A stretch of 52,112 nucleotides of DNA from Acidobacteriota bacterium (GCA_902812365.1 CADDZC010000019.1:1-52112); one strand, 5' to 3'. Shown: positions 33,601 to 41,901, counted from the first letter of the stretch. Notes: generated from the letters alone by a model not told the origin. Numbers and translations: made by a program.

Positions 33601-33881
33601 TCGAGGCGGTGTTCGAGGCAGGCAAAGTTCGCCTCCGCCCGGTGCTGATGACCGCGCTGGCCATGATCATCGGAATGTTACCGATGGCGCTGGCCTGGGG
33701 TGAGGCCGGTGAGCAGAACGCGCCACTCGGGCGCGCCGTCATCGGAGGGCTCGTCCTGGCCACCCTGACAACGCTGTTCGTGGTTCCCGTCGCGTATTCG
33801 TTGCTCCGGCGCCGGATGCCCGCCAAGCATGTGCTCGACGAGCGGTTTGCCAAGGAAGCGAGAGGAGAGCCGGTTTCTTGA
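30624..33881 (+). CDS. RND efflux pump inner-membrane permease
   Basis: A 1085-residue AcrB/CusA-superfamily transporter. TM1 follows MGIVRLALRRPYTIAVV, then the porter domain starts DIFPPINIPVVLVAWNYPG. After the first large periplasmic loop come TM2-TM6, with TM4 reading LALAIGMLVDDATVTIEAIHRN; the paired Asp are the proton-relay residues. The second half repeats the plan, with NVESLMGSIMAVGIAVSNSILLVS in the equivalent helix. It works as a trimer driven by proton motive force to export drugs, solvents or metabolites. It heads an operon with the adaptor and outer-membrane channel genes; pump-first is less usual than adaptor-first. The ATG start lies in a GC-rich leader after the LysR site. 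Substrate unknown. Confidence 0.94.
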   Translation: MGIVRLALRRPYTIAVVSLLILVLGMLSLSRMIVDIFPPINIPVVLVAWNYPGLSAVDMERRVVIISERAYSTTVNGIARIESESIPGIGLLRIYFQPGTDVGAAISQISSVSETVLRIFPPGMQPPNVIQFNASNVPVSQLTISSPNLSEQELYDYGLNFIRVRLFTIPGLSTPAPFGGKQRQIIVDLDPPALEAMGLAPTDVVNALQTSNVITPAGTARMGGTEYNVLLNSSPSVVDEFNRIPIRVVHGAPVLVGDVAKVSDSFAEQTNIVHVNGKRATYLAILKHADASTLTVVNAVRRILPLVRSEAPKGMNLKIDFDQSTFVRGAIQGVVREAVLSSLLVSLMILFFLGNWRGMIIVSASIPLAILTSIIGLNLAGDSINIMTLGGLALAIGMLVDDATVTIEAIHRNRELGKPLTVAILDGSREIAVPAIVATLAICIVFFPVVLLYGAARFLFMPLALAVVLAMLTSYALSRTLVPTLCRKLMTAGNHFAAGPARAAEANRQGFLARLNRARERGFEHFRNAYGRLLEVVLAQRALTLAVAALAAVVSLELLSVVGTDFFPSADVGMMKLHVRAPAGMRIERTEALVLDVERRIRQVVPANELESVNDMIGVPIYYNLAFVQTENIGGMDAEILVSLKPHHHPTGGYMRALRDVLPAAFPGCQFWFQPADIVTQVLNFGLAAPIDVQVEGNNFDISYRIARRLRDEMRAIPGIADVRIPQVLDYPALKVAVDRVRAAELGLAERDVADSLLISLASSALVAPNFFLNPVNNVNYTVAVRIPLERITSVQNLLATPLTAPTASELLPSGQSPSPAEVPPTPTERLGNVANVLPGVTPEQVNHYTVQRVLDVEAGLDGRDLGSVVRDVRSAIARLGTLPAGIRVFVRGQSEVMEESFRSLLLGLLLAILLVYFLMVVLFQSWIDPFVIMMAVPGALIGILWMLALTGTTINVESLMGSIMAVGIAVSNSILLVSYANDLRVERGLPAIEAVFEAGKVRLRPVLMTALAMIIGMLPMALAWGEAGEQNAPLGRAVIGGLVLATLTTLFVVPVAYSLLRRRMPAKHVLDERFAKEARGEPVS

Positions 33882-33893
33882 GGAAGGGCGGCC

Positions 33894-35018
33894 ATGAGTG
33901 AAGCCGATTCGCATGCCCGACGGAAGGTCATGGCGCTGGTCCTGCCCGCGGTGATCCTCCTAGCTGTAGCCGCAGGGTGGGTGCGGAAGCTGGTAGGCGA
34001 GAAGCGGTTCCGGCTGGCGCGGGAAAGTGAAGTCCGGGCATCTCGGTTAAAGAGCGGGCCGCGCGTCCGGGTGGCGGTGGTCAAAAGGGCTCCTGCGGGG
34101 CGCGCATTGAATCTCCTGGGTGAAGCGCATCCCTATTTTTCCACCACGGTATACGCCAAGGTAGCCGGTTACTTGCGAGAAGTGCGTGTTGATAAGGGCG
34201 ATTGGGTCAGGACGAACGAGGTGATTGGGGTGATCGAATCCCCCGAGCTCGAGCACCAGTATCAGTCGGCGGTCGCCGACGCCGCCAATAAGAAGCTCAA
34301 CGCCGAGCGCGCCCGCACGCTCGTCAGCCGGCACATGATCTCCCAGCAGGAGGCGGACACTGCCGAGACCGAGGCCAAGGTGGCCGCTGCCAACGTCGCC
34401 TACCTGGCGACGCTGCTCTCGTACGATACGCTGCGAGCGCCGTTTGACGGCGTGGTGACGGCGAGATTCGCCGACCCCGGGGCTTTGGTCCAGAACGCTG
34501 CGAACTCACAGACCGGTTCGTTGCCGGTGGTGACTATTGCTCAGATCGACGAGCTGCGCGTCTATGTTTATGTCCCGCAAAGAGACGCCGGTTTCATTCG
34601 GGTGGGCGACCCGGCCGAGATCACGCTCCCAGAACGGCCCGGCATCCGCGTGGCGGCACCCGTTACCCGCACGGCAGACGAGCTGGATCCGAAAACAAGA
34701 ACGCTTCTGACCGAAATTGATGTTTCAAACCGCCGGCGGCTCATCCTGCCGGGTAGCTTCGTCCAAGTCAGCCTCGGAGTTCGCTCGCTGGGCCCTCTCT
34801 GGGTTCCGGCTGAGGCGTTGGTCGTGCGCGGCGATCAGCGTTTCGTGGCCGTGGTGGAACGCGATCACCGGGTCAGGTTGAAAGCCGTCACGGTCGGCGA
34901 CGATGACGGTGAGAAAGTGATTATTCTTTCCGGCCTTCGGGGCGGCGAGCGGATTGCCCTCGATCTTGGCGACGCTCTGGCTGACGGTGACCCCGTGCAG
35001 CCCGTCGAGAATCCGTGA
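33894..35018 (+). CDS. RND periplasmic adaptor (membrane fusion protein)
   Basis: A 374-residue HlyD/AcrA-type adaptor. A single N-terminal hydrophobic helix (about residues 11-29) anchors it in the inner membrane. There is no lipobox. The barrel-sandwich halves are VYAKVAGYLREVRVDKGDWVR and LRAPFDGVVTARFADPGALVQ. A coiled-coil hairpin lies between them (EHQYQSAVADAANKKLNAER, and the ISQQEADTAETEAKVAAAN arm). A beta-barrel domain (PEITLPERPG-like) and membrane-proximal domain follow. It links the RND pump to the outer-membrane channel. GGAAGGG lies just before the ATG, 12 bases after the pump stop. Confidence 0.93.
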   Translation: MSEADSHARRKVMALVLPAVILLAVAAGWVRKLVGEKRFRLARESEVRASRLKSGPRVRVAVVKRAPAGRALNLLGEAHPYFSTTVYAKVAGYLREVRVDKGDWVRTNEVIGVIESPELEHQYQSAVADAANKKLNAERARTLVSRHMISQQEADTAETEAKVAAANVAYLATLLSYDTLRAPFDGVVTARFADPGALVQNAANSQTGSLPVVTIAQIDELRVYVYVPQRDAGFIRVGDPAEITLPERPGIRVAAPVTRTADELDPKTRTLLTEIDVSNRRRLILPGSFVQVSLGVRSLGPLWVPAEALVVRGDQRFVAVVERDHRVRLKAVTVGDDDGEKVIILSGLRGGERIALDLGDALADGDPVQPVENP

Positions 35019-35108
35019 CGTGCGGCGGACGTGAATTTTGGGAGCTCCCTCCCCTCCGAACGGGACGGCGTCCTGTGGACCGACATGCTCCGCTGAGGGC
35101 ATATCGTG

Positions 35109-36449
35109 ATGATCGAGAGGTGCATTGTGATTGGACATGATCTCCTCGCTGGCTTAGCCACCGTCCTGGCCGGAGCGCTGGCTGTAAGCGCCCCGGCCCA
35201 ATCCAACAAACCGCTCACGCTCGGCGAATGCCTGCGCCTTGCCGAAGCCGGGCATCCTGACTTGCAAGCGGCTCGAGCCCTGGTGGACGCAGCCGCGGCC
35301 CGGCTTAAGGTATCCCATGCCGCCTTTCTCCCGCGGCTCGACTTGGATGCGTCCTATATTCGGCAGACGTATAACTTTGCCGCGCAACCCGGCACCACGC
35401 CGACCCAGGTCGCGCTGTTTTCAAACGGCGAGCGCTTTTCGAACGCCCCTTACTACGACGGAGGGCTCAACCTCCACCAGACGCTTTACGACTTTGGGCA
35501 CAGGCGAGGAATCGTCAACCGCAGCGAAGCCGAGCTCGAAGCAGCTCGTGCCAATTTCTTGCGCGTCCGTGACGTAGTGGATCTGAACGTCCGCTTAGCC
35601 TACTACGGCGTCCTGGCGGCGAAGGAGTTGGTGCGCATCCGTGAGCGAGCCGTGGACAAGCAGACCCAGCACCTCGATCAAGCTCGGGCTTTCTATGAGG
35701 TCGGCACGCGGCCCAAGATCGACGTCACCGAACAGGAGGTCGCGCTGGCCGGCGCTCAGGTGGATTTACGACAGGCGCAAGAGGATTTGCAGGTGGCGCG
35801 GGCCGCCCTGGCCACCGCCATGGGCCTGCCGTTGGATCAGGCCCCGGAGCCCGTGAATCCGCTGAAGCCGGGAAGCGAACCGGACAGGCTCGATCAGCTT
35901 CTGGCTGCCGCCGAGCATAACCGTCCCGACGTCCAATCCCTCCGGGATGAATTGGCGGCCGCCGAGGCTGACATCAAGGTGGCCCAGGCCAACTTCCGCC
36001 CTACTCTCTCGCTTTCGAGTTTCTTTGATTATCGTAATTTGCGGTTTCCTCTCGTCTACAACTGGAGCGTTGGGGAATTCGTGGCGCAAAACGTCTTTTC
36101 GGGAGGGGCCAATCGCGCCACCCTGGCCGAAGCTCGCGCGCGGTGGCGGGCAGCACAAGCGAACCTGGATTCGCTGCTCGCTCGGGTGCGCCAAGAAGTG
36201 TACACCGATTTTTCCGAGCTCGAGGTGGCAAAGGACAAGATTGACCTGGCTATCCATGTGGAGGCCGAAGCGAAGGAAAATCTGGAGCTGGCCGAAGGAC
36301 GATACCAGGCCGGCTACGGCAACGTCATTGAGCTGACCGACGCTCAGACACTCGCCACCACGAGCGAGGCTCAGGAAATTATCGCCCGCTACGATTACCA
36401 AACCGCCGCGGCGCGCCTGGACGCCGCCACCGGCCGGCGCGTTCAGTAG
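35109..36449 (+). CDS. TolC-family outer-membrane efflux channel
   Basis: A 446-residue OEP/TolC protein. A signal peptide ends around VSAPAQS. LTLGECLRLAEAGHPDLQAAR begins the first OEP repeat (split here as LTLGECLRLAE and HPDLQAARALV). The second repeat has NRPDVQSLRDELAAAEADIK and the final helices LAEGRYQAGYGNVIELTDAQ. Long alpha-helical stretches alternate with beta strands that form the trimeric barrel and periplasmic tunnel. It completes the tripartite pump with the two genes upstream. The start could be ATG 35109, with GAGGG upstream, or GTG 35127, which has an excellent GAGAGG six bases before it. There is a 90-base gap after the adaptor. Confidence 0.92.
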   Translation: MIERCIVIGHDLLAGLATVLAGALAVSAPAQSNKPLTLGECLRLAEAGHPDLQAARALVDAAAARLKVSHAAFLPRLDLDASYIRQTYNFAAQPGTTPTQVALFSNGERFSNAPYYDGGLNLHQTLYDFGHRRGIVNRSEAELEAARANFLRVRDVVDLNVRLAYYGVLAAKELVRIRERAVDKQTQHLDQARAFYEVGTRPKIDVTEQEVALAGAQVDLRQAQEDLQVARAALATAMGLPLDQAPEPVNPLKPGSEPDRLDQLLAAAEHNRPDVQSLRDELAAAEADIKVAQANFRPTLSLSSFFDYRNLRFPLVYNWSVGEFVAQNVFSGGANRATLAEARARWRAAQANLDSLLARVRQEVYTDFSELEVAKDKIDLAIHVEAEAKENLELAEGRYQAGYGNVIELTDAQTLATTSEAQEIIARYDYQTAAARLDAATGRRVQ

Positions 36450-36452
36450 GCC

Positions 36453-36468
36453 CCGGCGGGCTCGCCGG
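36453..36468 (+). terminator. Candidate terminator hairpin after the pump operon
   Basis: CCGGCG-GGCT-CGCCGG, a perfect six-pair GC stem with a four-base loop, three bases past the outer-membrane channel stop codon. Only TTCT follows, so the T-tract is weak. Placement at the operon end is the main support. Confidence 0.45.
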
Positions 36469-36538
36469 TTCTGGACGTGGGAGGGCTGGCGGGGACGCCG
36501 CAGGTTTTCACTTCATCGCGGAAAATGCGAGGCCAGCT

Positions 36539-36544
36539 TATAAT
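36539..36544 (+). promoter_or_regulatory. -10 element (TATAAT) ahead of the lpt cluster
   Basis: A perfect TATAAT in GC-rich DNA, with no recognisable -35 at 16-18 bases. The predicted transcription start near 36551 is about 100 bases before the LptC/LptA start and almost at the ATG of a 33-codon leader frame. It is the only plausible promoter seen between the pump operon and the lpt-rpoN cluster. Confidence 0.5.
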
Positions 36545-36553
36545 GCTGATGGA

Positions 36554-36655
36554 ATGAGTGGCCGCGCGGCAATCAGGAATGACGCAGAGGTCGAGAGCTC
36601 CGCTTCCTCCGCGGCGAGGAGCGATGAGGGGCGGCTGAGAGCCGAAGGCGCGTGA
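36554..36655 (+). CDS. Possible 33-residue leader peptide coupled to the LptC/LptA fusion gene
   Basis: ATG 36554 starts a frame of 33 codons (MSGRAAIRNDAEVESSASSA then a Ser/Arg/Glu-rich end). Its TGA overlaps the downstream GTG start codon as GTGA. The predicted transcription start is only a few bases before the ATG, so it would be leaderless. CGGCT-GAG-AGCCG could form a hairpin just before the junction. The geometry suggests translational coupling; the peptide itself shows no domain. Chance is possible. Confidence 0.3.
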   Translation: MSGRAAIRNDAEVESSASSAARSDEGRLRAEGA

Positions 36656-39072
36656 TCGACCCGCACAACCCGCAAGCCCCAGCGGCCGGCCTTCCGCCGG
36701 TGTCCCGCGAACCACGGCGCCAGCGTTGGATACGGCGTGCCATCGGCGCGTCGCTCCTCGCAGCGATGCTCGCGGTCGTGGCAGCTTATTGGGTGAAGCG
36801 GCGGCATCGTTCCCAGCCGCTGCGCCTCGCCGAAAGCATTCCCGCCGGGGTCAACCAGCAGGTTTCAGGTTACACCTTCACGCGGTCGGAGGGCGGGCGT
36901 CAGATTTTCACCGTGCGCGCGGCGCGAACCCGGGCTTACGGCCAAGGCGGGCCGACGGTTCTCGAGGACGTCAGCATCGAGGTCTTTGGACGCAGCGGGA
37001 ACCGACACGATTGGGTTCGCGCTGAGCGCTGCCAGTACCGTGCCGATTCCGGAAGGCTATCCTGCGGGGGAAAAGTCGAGCTGCTGCTGAATTCACCGCG
37101 CCGGCAGGCGGGCGAATCCTCCCGGCTCCCCGGGGTGTCCCCCACGCTAGCGGCGGCCGCGCGCGGCGGTGCGCCGGTTCGGCTGGAAACCTCCAACGTG
37201 TCGTTCGAGCAGCCCGGGTCGCTCGTCGAAACCCGGGACGCGGTTCGGTGGGAGTTTGGGCCCGCCTCCGGCTGCGCCCTTGGCCTCGCCTACAACACCC
37301 AGGATGAATGGCTGGACTTGAAAAGGGACGTTGTGTTTGACGTGCCTCTGCCCGAGCGCCCAGCCGGCCCGCCGCTTCACGGTACCGCCGGCGGGCTCCA
37401 CTTCGCCCGAGCCGACCGAGGAATTGACCTGCGGGCGCCGGTGGCCCTGACGGAAGGCGGGAGGCACCTCGCCGCCGAGGCCGGCCGAGTGTGGCTGAAC
37501 GCCAGCTTTCGACCGGCGCGGGCGCGGCTGAAAGGAGCGCTTCGCGCCTGGGATGCCGCCACCGGCAGCGCGCTCCAGGCCGCCGCCGCCGAGGCCGATT
37601 TTGCACCAGGAGGCGAGGCGCTCGCGAAGCTGGTCTTCGCGGGGCCGGTCAAAGGCGAGTGGCGGCGGCCCGGTTCATCCGCGGTCAGCCGTTTGGCGGC
37701 GCAGGATGTGGAAGTCGACTTTGCCGGACGTCACTTTGATCCCACGACGGCCATGGCGCGAGGAGCGGTGGAGATCAGCTCCCAACCCGGCGGACTCCCG
37801 CCGGTCAAAGGCGGGCCGGTCCAAACTCCTCGTGTTCTCCGCCAGGAGGCGCTGACGGCCGCCGAGGTTGACGCCCGGTTCCGCCCCCGCGGCTCGGGCC
37901 TCGCGCAGATGCAGACCGCCGGACCGGGGAAGATCGTGCTCGTGCCCGCCGATCCCGGCCAAGGCCGGCGTATCATCACCGCGGGCCAGTTCTTGATGAG
38001 TTTTGACGCGCGCAGCCGGCTGCAGTCGGTAGAAGGACTCGCCCCCACCCAGATTGTGGCGGAACCGGTGCCCACTGCCCGAGGGGAACAGATTCCGGTC
38101 GTCAGCACGGGCGACCGCCTGCGGGCCGACCTGGAACCGGCGACGGCGGCCCTGCGATCGCTCACCCAGTCGGGCCACGTTCATCTCGTCGAGGGTGACC
38201 GCCAGGCTACGGCCGGGGAGGCCGTCTATCAGGCTGGCAGTGAGACGCTGACGCTGACCGGAGGGCCCCTCCTCTCCCAGCCGGACGCCCGATTGCGAGC
38301 CGACCAGATCATCGTGCACCTAGGGTCAGAGGTGGCGGAAGGAAGAGGCCGGGTGACTTCGACGCATTTTGGAGCCCTCGGTTCGCTGCCGGCCTCAGCC
38401 GGGTCTTCACCGCCGGACGGCGAGGCCACGCACGTGGTGGCCGACCGCGTGGTTGTCGACCGCCGCGCCCAAGTGGCCCATTACGAGGGGCATGTGCGCG
38501 CCTGGCACGGTTATGACGTGATCGAGTCGCCGGCGCTCGATATTTATTGGGGCGAGCGCCGGGTGGTTTCCGGGGCCGGCGTCGTAACCTCCGACCTGCA
38601 ACCCTCCCTGCCGCCGACGGCGAGCCGGGAGGCTCCCCGGGCGCGCGCGGCCGGCGGCCCCGTGCGCCCGGCGACGATCCGGGCTGACCGCTTGGAGTAC
38701 TTCGACCTGGAACGGAAAGCGCGCTACGAAGGGCATGTGCGTCTGAATTCCGGCGACGCCACGCTGGTGGCCGACCGCTTGGACGTCTATTTCTCGCGCT
38801 CCGGGGCGGCCGGGCCGTCCGCGATCGAGCGCGCCGTCGCCGACGGGCACGTCGTCGTCACTCAACCGGAGCGGCGGGCGACGGGCGAACACGCCGAATA
38901 CCTGGCCGCCGCCGGCAAAGTGGTTCTGACGGGCGGGCCGCCGACCCTCTCCGACACCGACCGCGGCTTCATTACCGGCCAGAGTTTGACTTTCTTCCTT
39001 CACGATGATAGCCTGATCGTTGAAGGGGGCGCACAATCACCCACGATCTCCCAGCATCGCGTCCGGCGCTGA
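36652..39072 (+). CDS. LptC-LptA fusion-like LPS transport bridge protein (OstA-repeat protein)
   Basis: An 806-residue protein. Residues about 28-48 form one TM helix after a basic stretch (RRQRWIRRAIGAS), as in LptC. Downstream, TFTRSEGGRQIFTVRAARTRAYG and LEDVSIEVFG look like the first LptC jellyroll strands. The C-terminal 350 residues contain several OstA/LptA-type repeats: SGHVHLVEGDRQATAGEAVY, ATHVVADRVVVDRRAQVAHYEG in parts, ATIRADRLEYFDLERKARYEG in parts, and ERAVADGHVVVTQPERRATGEHAEY in parts. LptC (about 190 residues) and LptA (about 185) are normally separate; here one chain could span much of the periplasm. lptB follows by six bases, which fixes the pathway. GTG start with GAAGG upstream. 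The middle region (about 200-480) is less clear. Confidence 0.82.
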   Translation: MIDPHNPQAPAAGLPPVSREPRRQRWIRRAIGASLLAAMLAVVAAYWVKRRHRSQPLRLAESIPAGVNQQVSGYTFTRSEGGRQIFTVRAARTRAYGQGGPTVLEDVSIEVFGRSGNRHDWVRAERCQYRADSGRLSCGGKVELLLNSPRRQAGESSRLPGVSPTLAAAARGGAPVRLETSNVSFEQPGSLVETRDAVRWEFGPASGCALGLAYNTQDEWLDLKRDVVFDVPLPERPAGPPLHGTAGGLHFARADRGIDLRAPVALTEGGRHLAAEAGRVWLNASFRPARARLKGALRAWDAATGSALQAAAAEADFAPGGEALAKLVFAGPVKGEWRRPGSSAVSRLAAQDVEVDFAGRHFDPTTAMARGAVEISSQPGGLPPVKGGPVQTPRVLRQEALTAAEVDARFRPRGSGLAQMQTAGPGKIVLVPADPGQGRRIITAGQFLMSFDARSRLQSVEGLAPTQIVAEPVPTARGEQIPVVSTGDRLRADLEPATAALRSLTQSGHVHLVEGDRQATAGEAVYQAGSETLTLTGGPLLSQPDARLRADQIIVHLGSEVAEGRGRVTSTHFGALGSLPASAGSSPPDGEATHVVADRVVVDRRAQVAHYEGHVRAWHGYDVIESPALDIYWGERRVVSGAGVVTSDLQPSLPPTASREAPRARAAGGPVRPATIRADRLEYFDLERKARYEGHVRLNSGDATLVADRLDVYFSRSGAAGPSAIERAVADGHVVVTQPERRATGEHAEYLAAAGKVVLTGGPPTLSDTDRGFITGQSLTFFLHDDSLIVEGGAQSPTISQHRVRR

Positions 39073-39078
39073 ACCTTC

Positions 39079-39807
39079 ATGCCGATTCTGTCCACCATCG
39101 ACCTCACGAAATCGTACCAAGGCCGCAAGGTTGTTGACGATATTAGCCTTAACATCGCCCGCGGAGAGGTGGTCGGGCTGCTGGGGCCGAACGGTGCCGG
39201 CAAGACGACCACCTTTTACATGCTCGTCGGTCTGACCACGCCCGACTCCGGCCAGGTGCTCCTTGACGGCGTGGAGATCACCCGCTTCCCGATGTACCTG
39301 CGGGCCCGCCACGGCATCAGCTACCTGCCCCAGGAACCGTCCGTCTTTCGCAAGCTCACCGTGGAAGAGAATATCCTGGCGGTGCTTGAGACCTTGCCCT
39401 TCAGCGCCCACGAACGGCGCCAGCGCCTGGAGGCGCTGCTTGAGGAGTTAGGGTTGCAGCCGATCCGGCACAGTTACGGGTACCAGCTCTCGGGCGGAGA
39501 GCGCCGGCGAGTGGAAATCGCCCGCGCCCTGGTGATCTCGCCGTCCTTTATCCTGCTGGATGAGCCCTTCTCGGGCATCGATCCGCTCACCGTGATTGAC
39601 ATCCAGAAGATCATCCTGCAGTTGAAAGGTTCCGGTATCGGCGTTCTGTTAACCGATCATAACGTGCGCGAGACTTTGCAGGTGACGGACCGCGCGTATA
39701 TCATTAATAACGGCCGGATTTTCCGCGCGGGAACTCCGGCCGAGTTGGGGAACGACGCGGAAGTGAAGCGGATTTATCTCGGCGACAACTTCCGCCTGGC
39801 GATTTGA
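39079..39807 (+). CDS. lptB: LPS export ABC transporter ATPase LptB
   Basis: A 242-residue ATPase of exact LptB length and style. Walker A is [20 protein letters not shown]. The Q-loop region reads [19 protein letters not shown], the signature is [17 protein letters not shown], and Walker B is [36 protein letters not shown] includes the H-switch, and the ending [18 protein letters not shown] is characteristic of LptB. It powers extraction of LPS from the inner membrane with LptFG, which are not in this window, and hands it to the LptC/LptA bridge encoded just upstream. The rpoN gene follows immediately, as in E. coli. Confidence 0.97.
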   Translation: MPILSTIDLTKSYQGRKVVDDISLNIARGEVVGLLGPNGAGKTTTFYMLVGLTTPDSGQVLLDGVEITRFPMYLRARHGISYLPQEPSVFRKLTVEENILAVLETLPFSAHERRQRLEALLEELGLQPIRHSYGYQLSGGERRRVEIARALVISPSFILLDEPFSGIDPLTVIDIQKIILQLKGSGIGVLLTDHNVRETLQVTDRAYIINNGRIFRAGTPAELGNDAEVKRIYLGDNFRLAI

Positions 39808-39848
39808 GCGGGCGCGCCGCCGGCCGCCGGGATCGGGAGCAGGGGTTC

Positions 39849-41309
39849 ATGGATCGGCCGCAACCCAAACTCGGACTCAACGTCAAGCTGGCTCAAAAGC
39901 AGATTTTGACGCCCGGGCTCGTGCAGATGGTGACCGTGCTCGCGCTCAACAAGCTCGAGCTGCGCGAGATGATCAACCAGGAGATGATCGAAAATCCGGT
40001 GCTCGAAGAGCTGCCCGAGGAGATGAGCCTGGCCGAAGAAGCGCGCGAGAAGGTCGAGTCGGAGGGCGAGATTCCGCTCGCCCGCCAAGACGGGCAGCCC
40101 GCCGACCCGGACGGGAAGGCCGACTCGTTTGAGCAGGTCGATTTTGGCGAGTTCTTTCACGACTATCTCGACCCCGGCTACAAGTCGCCGGCGGCGGAGA
40201 TCATCGAGAGGCCGTCCTTTGAAAACTTCCTTTCCAAGCCGGCTTCCCTGGCCGACCATCTGGAGTGGCAGTTGAATCTTTCCGTGGCCTCCGATCCGGT
40301 TCGGGAGGCGGCTTATTCGATCATCGGCAATCTCAACGAGGACGGTTACTTGACGGCCACGCTCGAGGAAATCGCCCAGACGGGCGAGCACCGCCTCGAA
40401 GACGTCGAGGAAGCGCTCCGGCTCGTTCAGCAGTTCGATCCCTTGGGGGTGGCGGCGCGCGACGTCCGCGAGTGCCTGCTGATCCAGCTCCGCACGCTGG
40501 CTCCGGAAAACACGCTGGCCCAGCGGGTGGTTTCCGACTTCCTTCCCCAACTCGAGGCCAAGCAGCTCAAGGAGATTGCCAAGGCGCTCGACCGTCCCCT
40601 GCCGGTGATCGAGCGCTGCCTGGAGACGATTCGCGCCCTCGATCCGCGGCCCGGCCAGCGCTACAACGCCACCGAGCCCCGCCTGATTGAACCCGACGTG
40701 GCCTTCGTGAAGATCGGCGACGCGTACCACGTGGTGATGAACGAGGACGGCCTGCCGCAGTTGCGCCTGAGCCATCACTACCGCCGGATGCTCGAGGAGA
40801 ACACCACCAGCCGCGACGTGCGCAATTATGTGAAGGAGCGCTTCACCTCCGCCCTGCAGCTGCTGAAGAACATCGAGCAGCGCAAGCAGACCATCACCAA
40901 GGTGTGCGAAGCGATCATTCGCCGCCAGACCGAGTTTCTGGATAAGGGGATTGACTACCTGCGGCCGATGATGATTAAGGAGGTGGCCGAGGAGGTAGGC
41001 GTTCATCCCTCCACCGTCAGCCGCGCCGTGGCCAACAAGTATGCTCATACGCCCCAGGGCGTTTACGAGTTGCGCTATTTCTTTTCCGAAGCCGTGCAGG
41101 GCCCTTCCGGCAGTTCCACCTCGCTCATCAACTTGAAGCGCACCGTCAAGAAGATGATCGAGGAGGAAGATCCGGCTCACCCGCTGACGGATCAGGAGAT
41201 CACGAATCGCTTGCGGGCGATGGGGATCTCTGTCACCCGCCGGACGGTGGCCAAGTACCGCGAAGACATGAAGATTCCGAGCACTCATCAGCGCCGGAAG
41301 AAACCATGA
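39849..41309 (+). CDS. rpoN: RNA polymerase sigma-54 factor RpoN
   Basis: A 486-residue sigma-54. Region I begins with the Gln/Leu-rich KLGLNVKLAQKQILTPGLVQ and LELREMINQEMIENPVLEEL. An acidic region II (about 60-110) follows. Region III has the core-binding domain (ADHLEWQLNLS, NLNEDGYLTA, QQFDPLGVAARDVRECLLIQL) and the HTH VAEEVGVHPSTVSRAVANKY. The RpoN box appears as VTRRTVAKYRED near the end. It directs transcription from -24/-12 promoters with enhancer-binding activators. The open frame begins at 39804 over the lptB stop, but ATG 39849 fits the family. A -24/-12-like element occurs ahead of flgF in this window. Confidence 0.96.
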   Translation: MDRPQPKLGLNVKLAQKQILTPGLVQMVTVLALNKLELREMINQEMIENPVLEELPEEMSLAEEAREKVESEGEIPLARQDGQPADPDGKADSFEQVDFGEFFHDYLDPGYKSPAAEIIERPSFENFLSKPASLADHLEWQLNLSVASDPVREAAYSIIGNLNEDGYLTATLEEIAQTGEHRLEDVEEALRLVQQFDPLGVAARDVRECLLIQLRTLAPENTLAQRVVSDFLPQLEAKQLKEIAKALDRPLPVIERCLETIRALDPRPGQRYNATEPRLIEPDVAFVKIGDAYHVVMNEDGLPQLRLSHHYRRMLEENTTSRDVRNYVKERFTSALQLLKNIEQRKQTITKVCEAIIRRQTEFLDKGIDYLRPMMIKEVAEEVGVHPSTVSRAVANKYAHTPQGVYELRYFFSEAVQGPSGSSTSLINLKRTVKKMIEEEDPAHPLTDQEITNRLRAMGISVTRRTVAKYREDMKIPSTHQRRKKP

Positions 41310-41361
41310 CGCTCCCGAGCCCGCGCGACGTCCCTCTCGGGGATTCCGAGGAGGTGCATCC

Positions 41362-41901
41362 ATGCAGATCGAGTACACCGGGCGGCAAATGGAAGTCACT
41401 CCGGACTTGCGACAGTACACCGAGGAGCGGCTCGGCAAACTTCAGCGCCTCTTGCGCGACCGCTGCTCCCTGAAGGTCATTTTGACGGCGGAACGCCACC
41501 GCCGGATCGCCGAGGTTACCCTCCAATTCCGTGACCACACGCTGGTGGCCGTGGAAGATACCACGGACCCGCGCAGCTCCATCAACACCTGCCTGGACCG
41601 GCTGGAGCGGCAAGTGGTCAGCCTGTTCGAGAAGAAGCGGACCCGAAAGCGCCGGCCGAAGCCCACCTCCGCCGTGTTGCTGAACGTCTTGGGAGCCCCG
41701 GGCGGCGACCATGAAGAGCGCGCCGTGCTCGAGACCGAGCGGATTCCCATCAAGCCGCTGAGCGTCGATGAGGCTTTGGATTCTCCCGACTTTGTGCGGA
41801 ACGGAGTGGTGGTGTTCCGCAACAGCGAGACCGAGCGCGTGAACGTCATCTATCGGCGGGCCGACGGTAACCTGGCGCTGATCGAGCCGGAAGAGCAATA
41901 G
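41362..41901 (+). CDS. hpf: Long ribosome hibernation promoting factor HPF
   Basis: A 179-residue long-form HPF. The N-terminal 100 residues have the S30AE fold: MQIEYTGRQMEVTPDLRQYTE, RLGKLQRL, ILTAERHRRIAEVTLQFRDHT. After a basic linker, the C-terminal dimerisation domain contains RIPIKPLSVDEAL, VVFRNSETERVNVIYRRADG and NLALIEP. It binds the 30S decoding site and the long form joins two ribosomes into inactive 100S dimers. GAGGAGG lies six to eight bases before ATG 41362, the strongest ribosome site in the cluster. It sits between rpoN and rapZ, the order conserved in Proteobacteria. Confidence 0.95.
   Translation: MQIEYTGRQMEVTPDLRQYTEERLGKLQRLLRDRCSLKVILTAERHRRIAEVTLQFRDHTLVAVEDTTDPRSSINTCLDRLERQVVSLFEKKRTRKRRPKPTSAVLLNVLGAPGGDHEERAVLETERIPIKPLSVDEALDSPDFVRNGVVVFRNSETERVNVIYRRADGNLALIEPEEQ

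Noticed and set aside
39774-41438. A 554-codon open frame on the reverse strand across rpoN and hpf
   Set aside because: It mirrors strongly supported genes on the other strand, is rich in Arg/Leu/Gly/His with no motif, and is explained by GC-rich codon bias.
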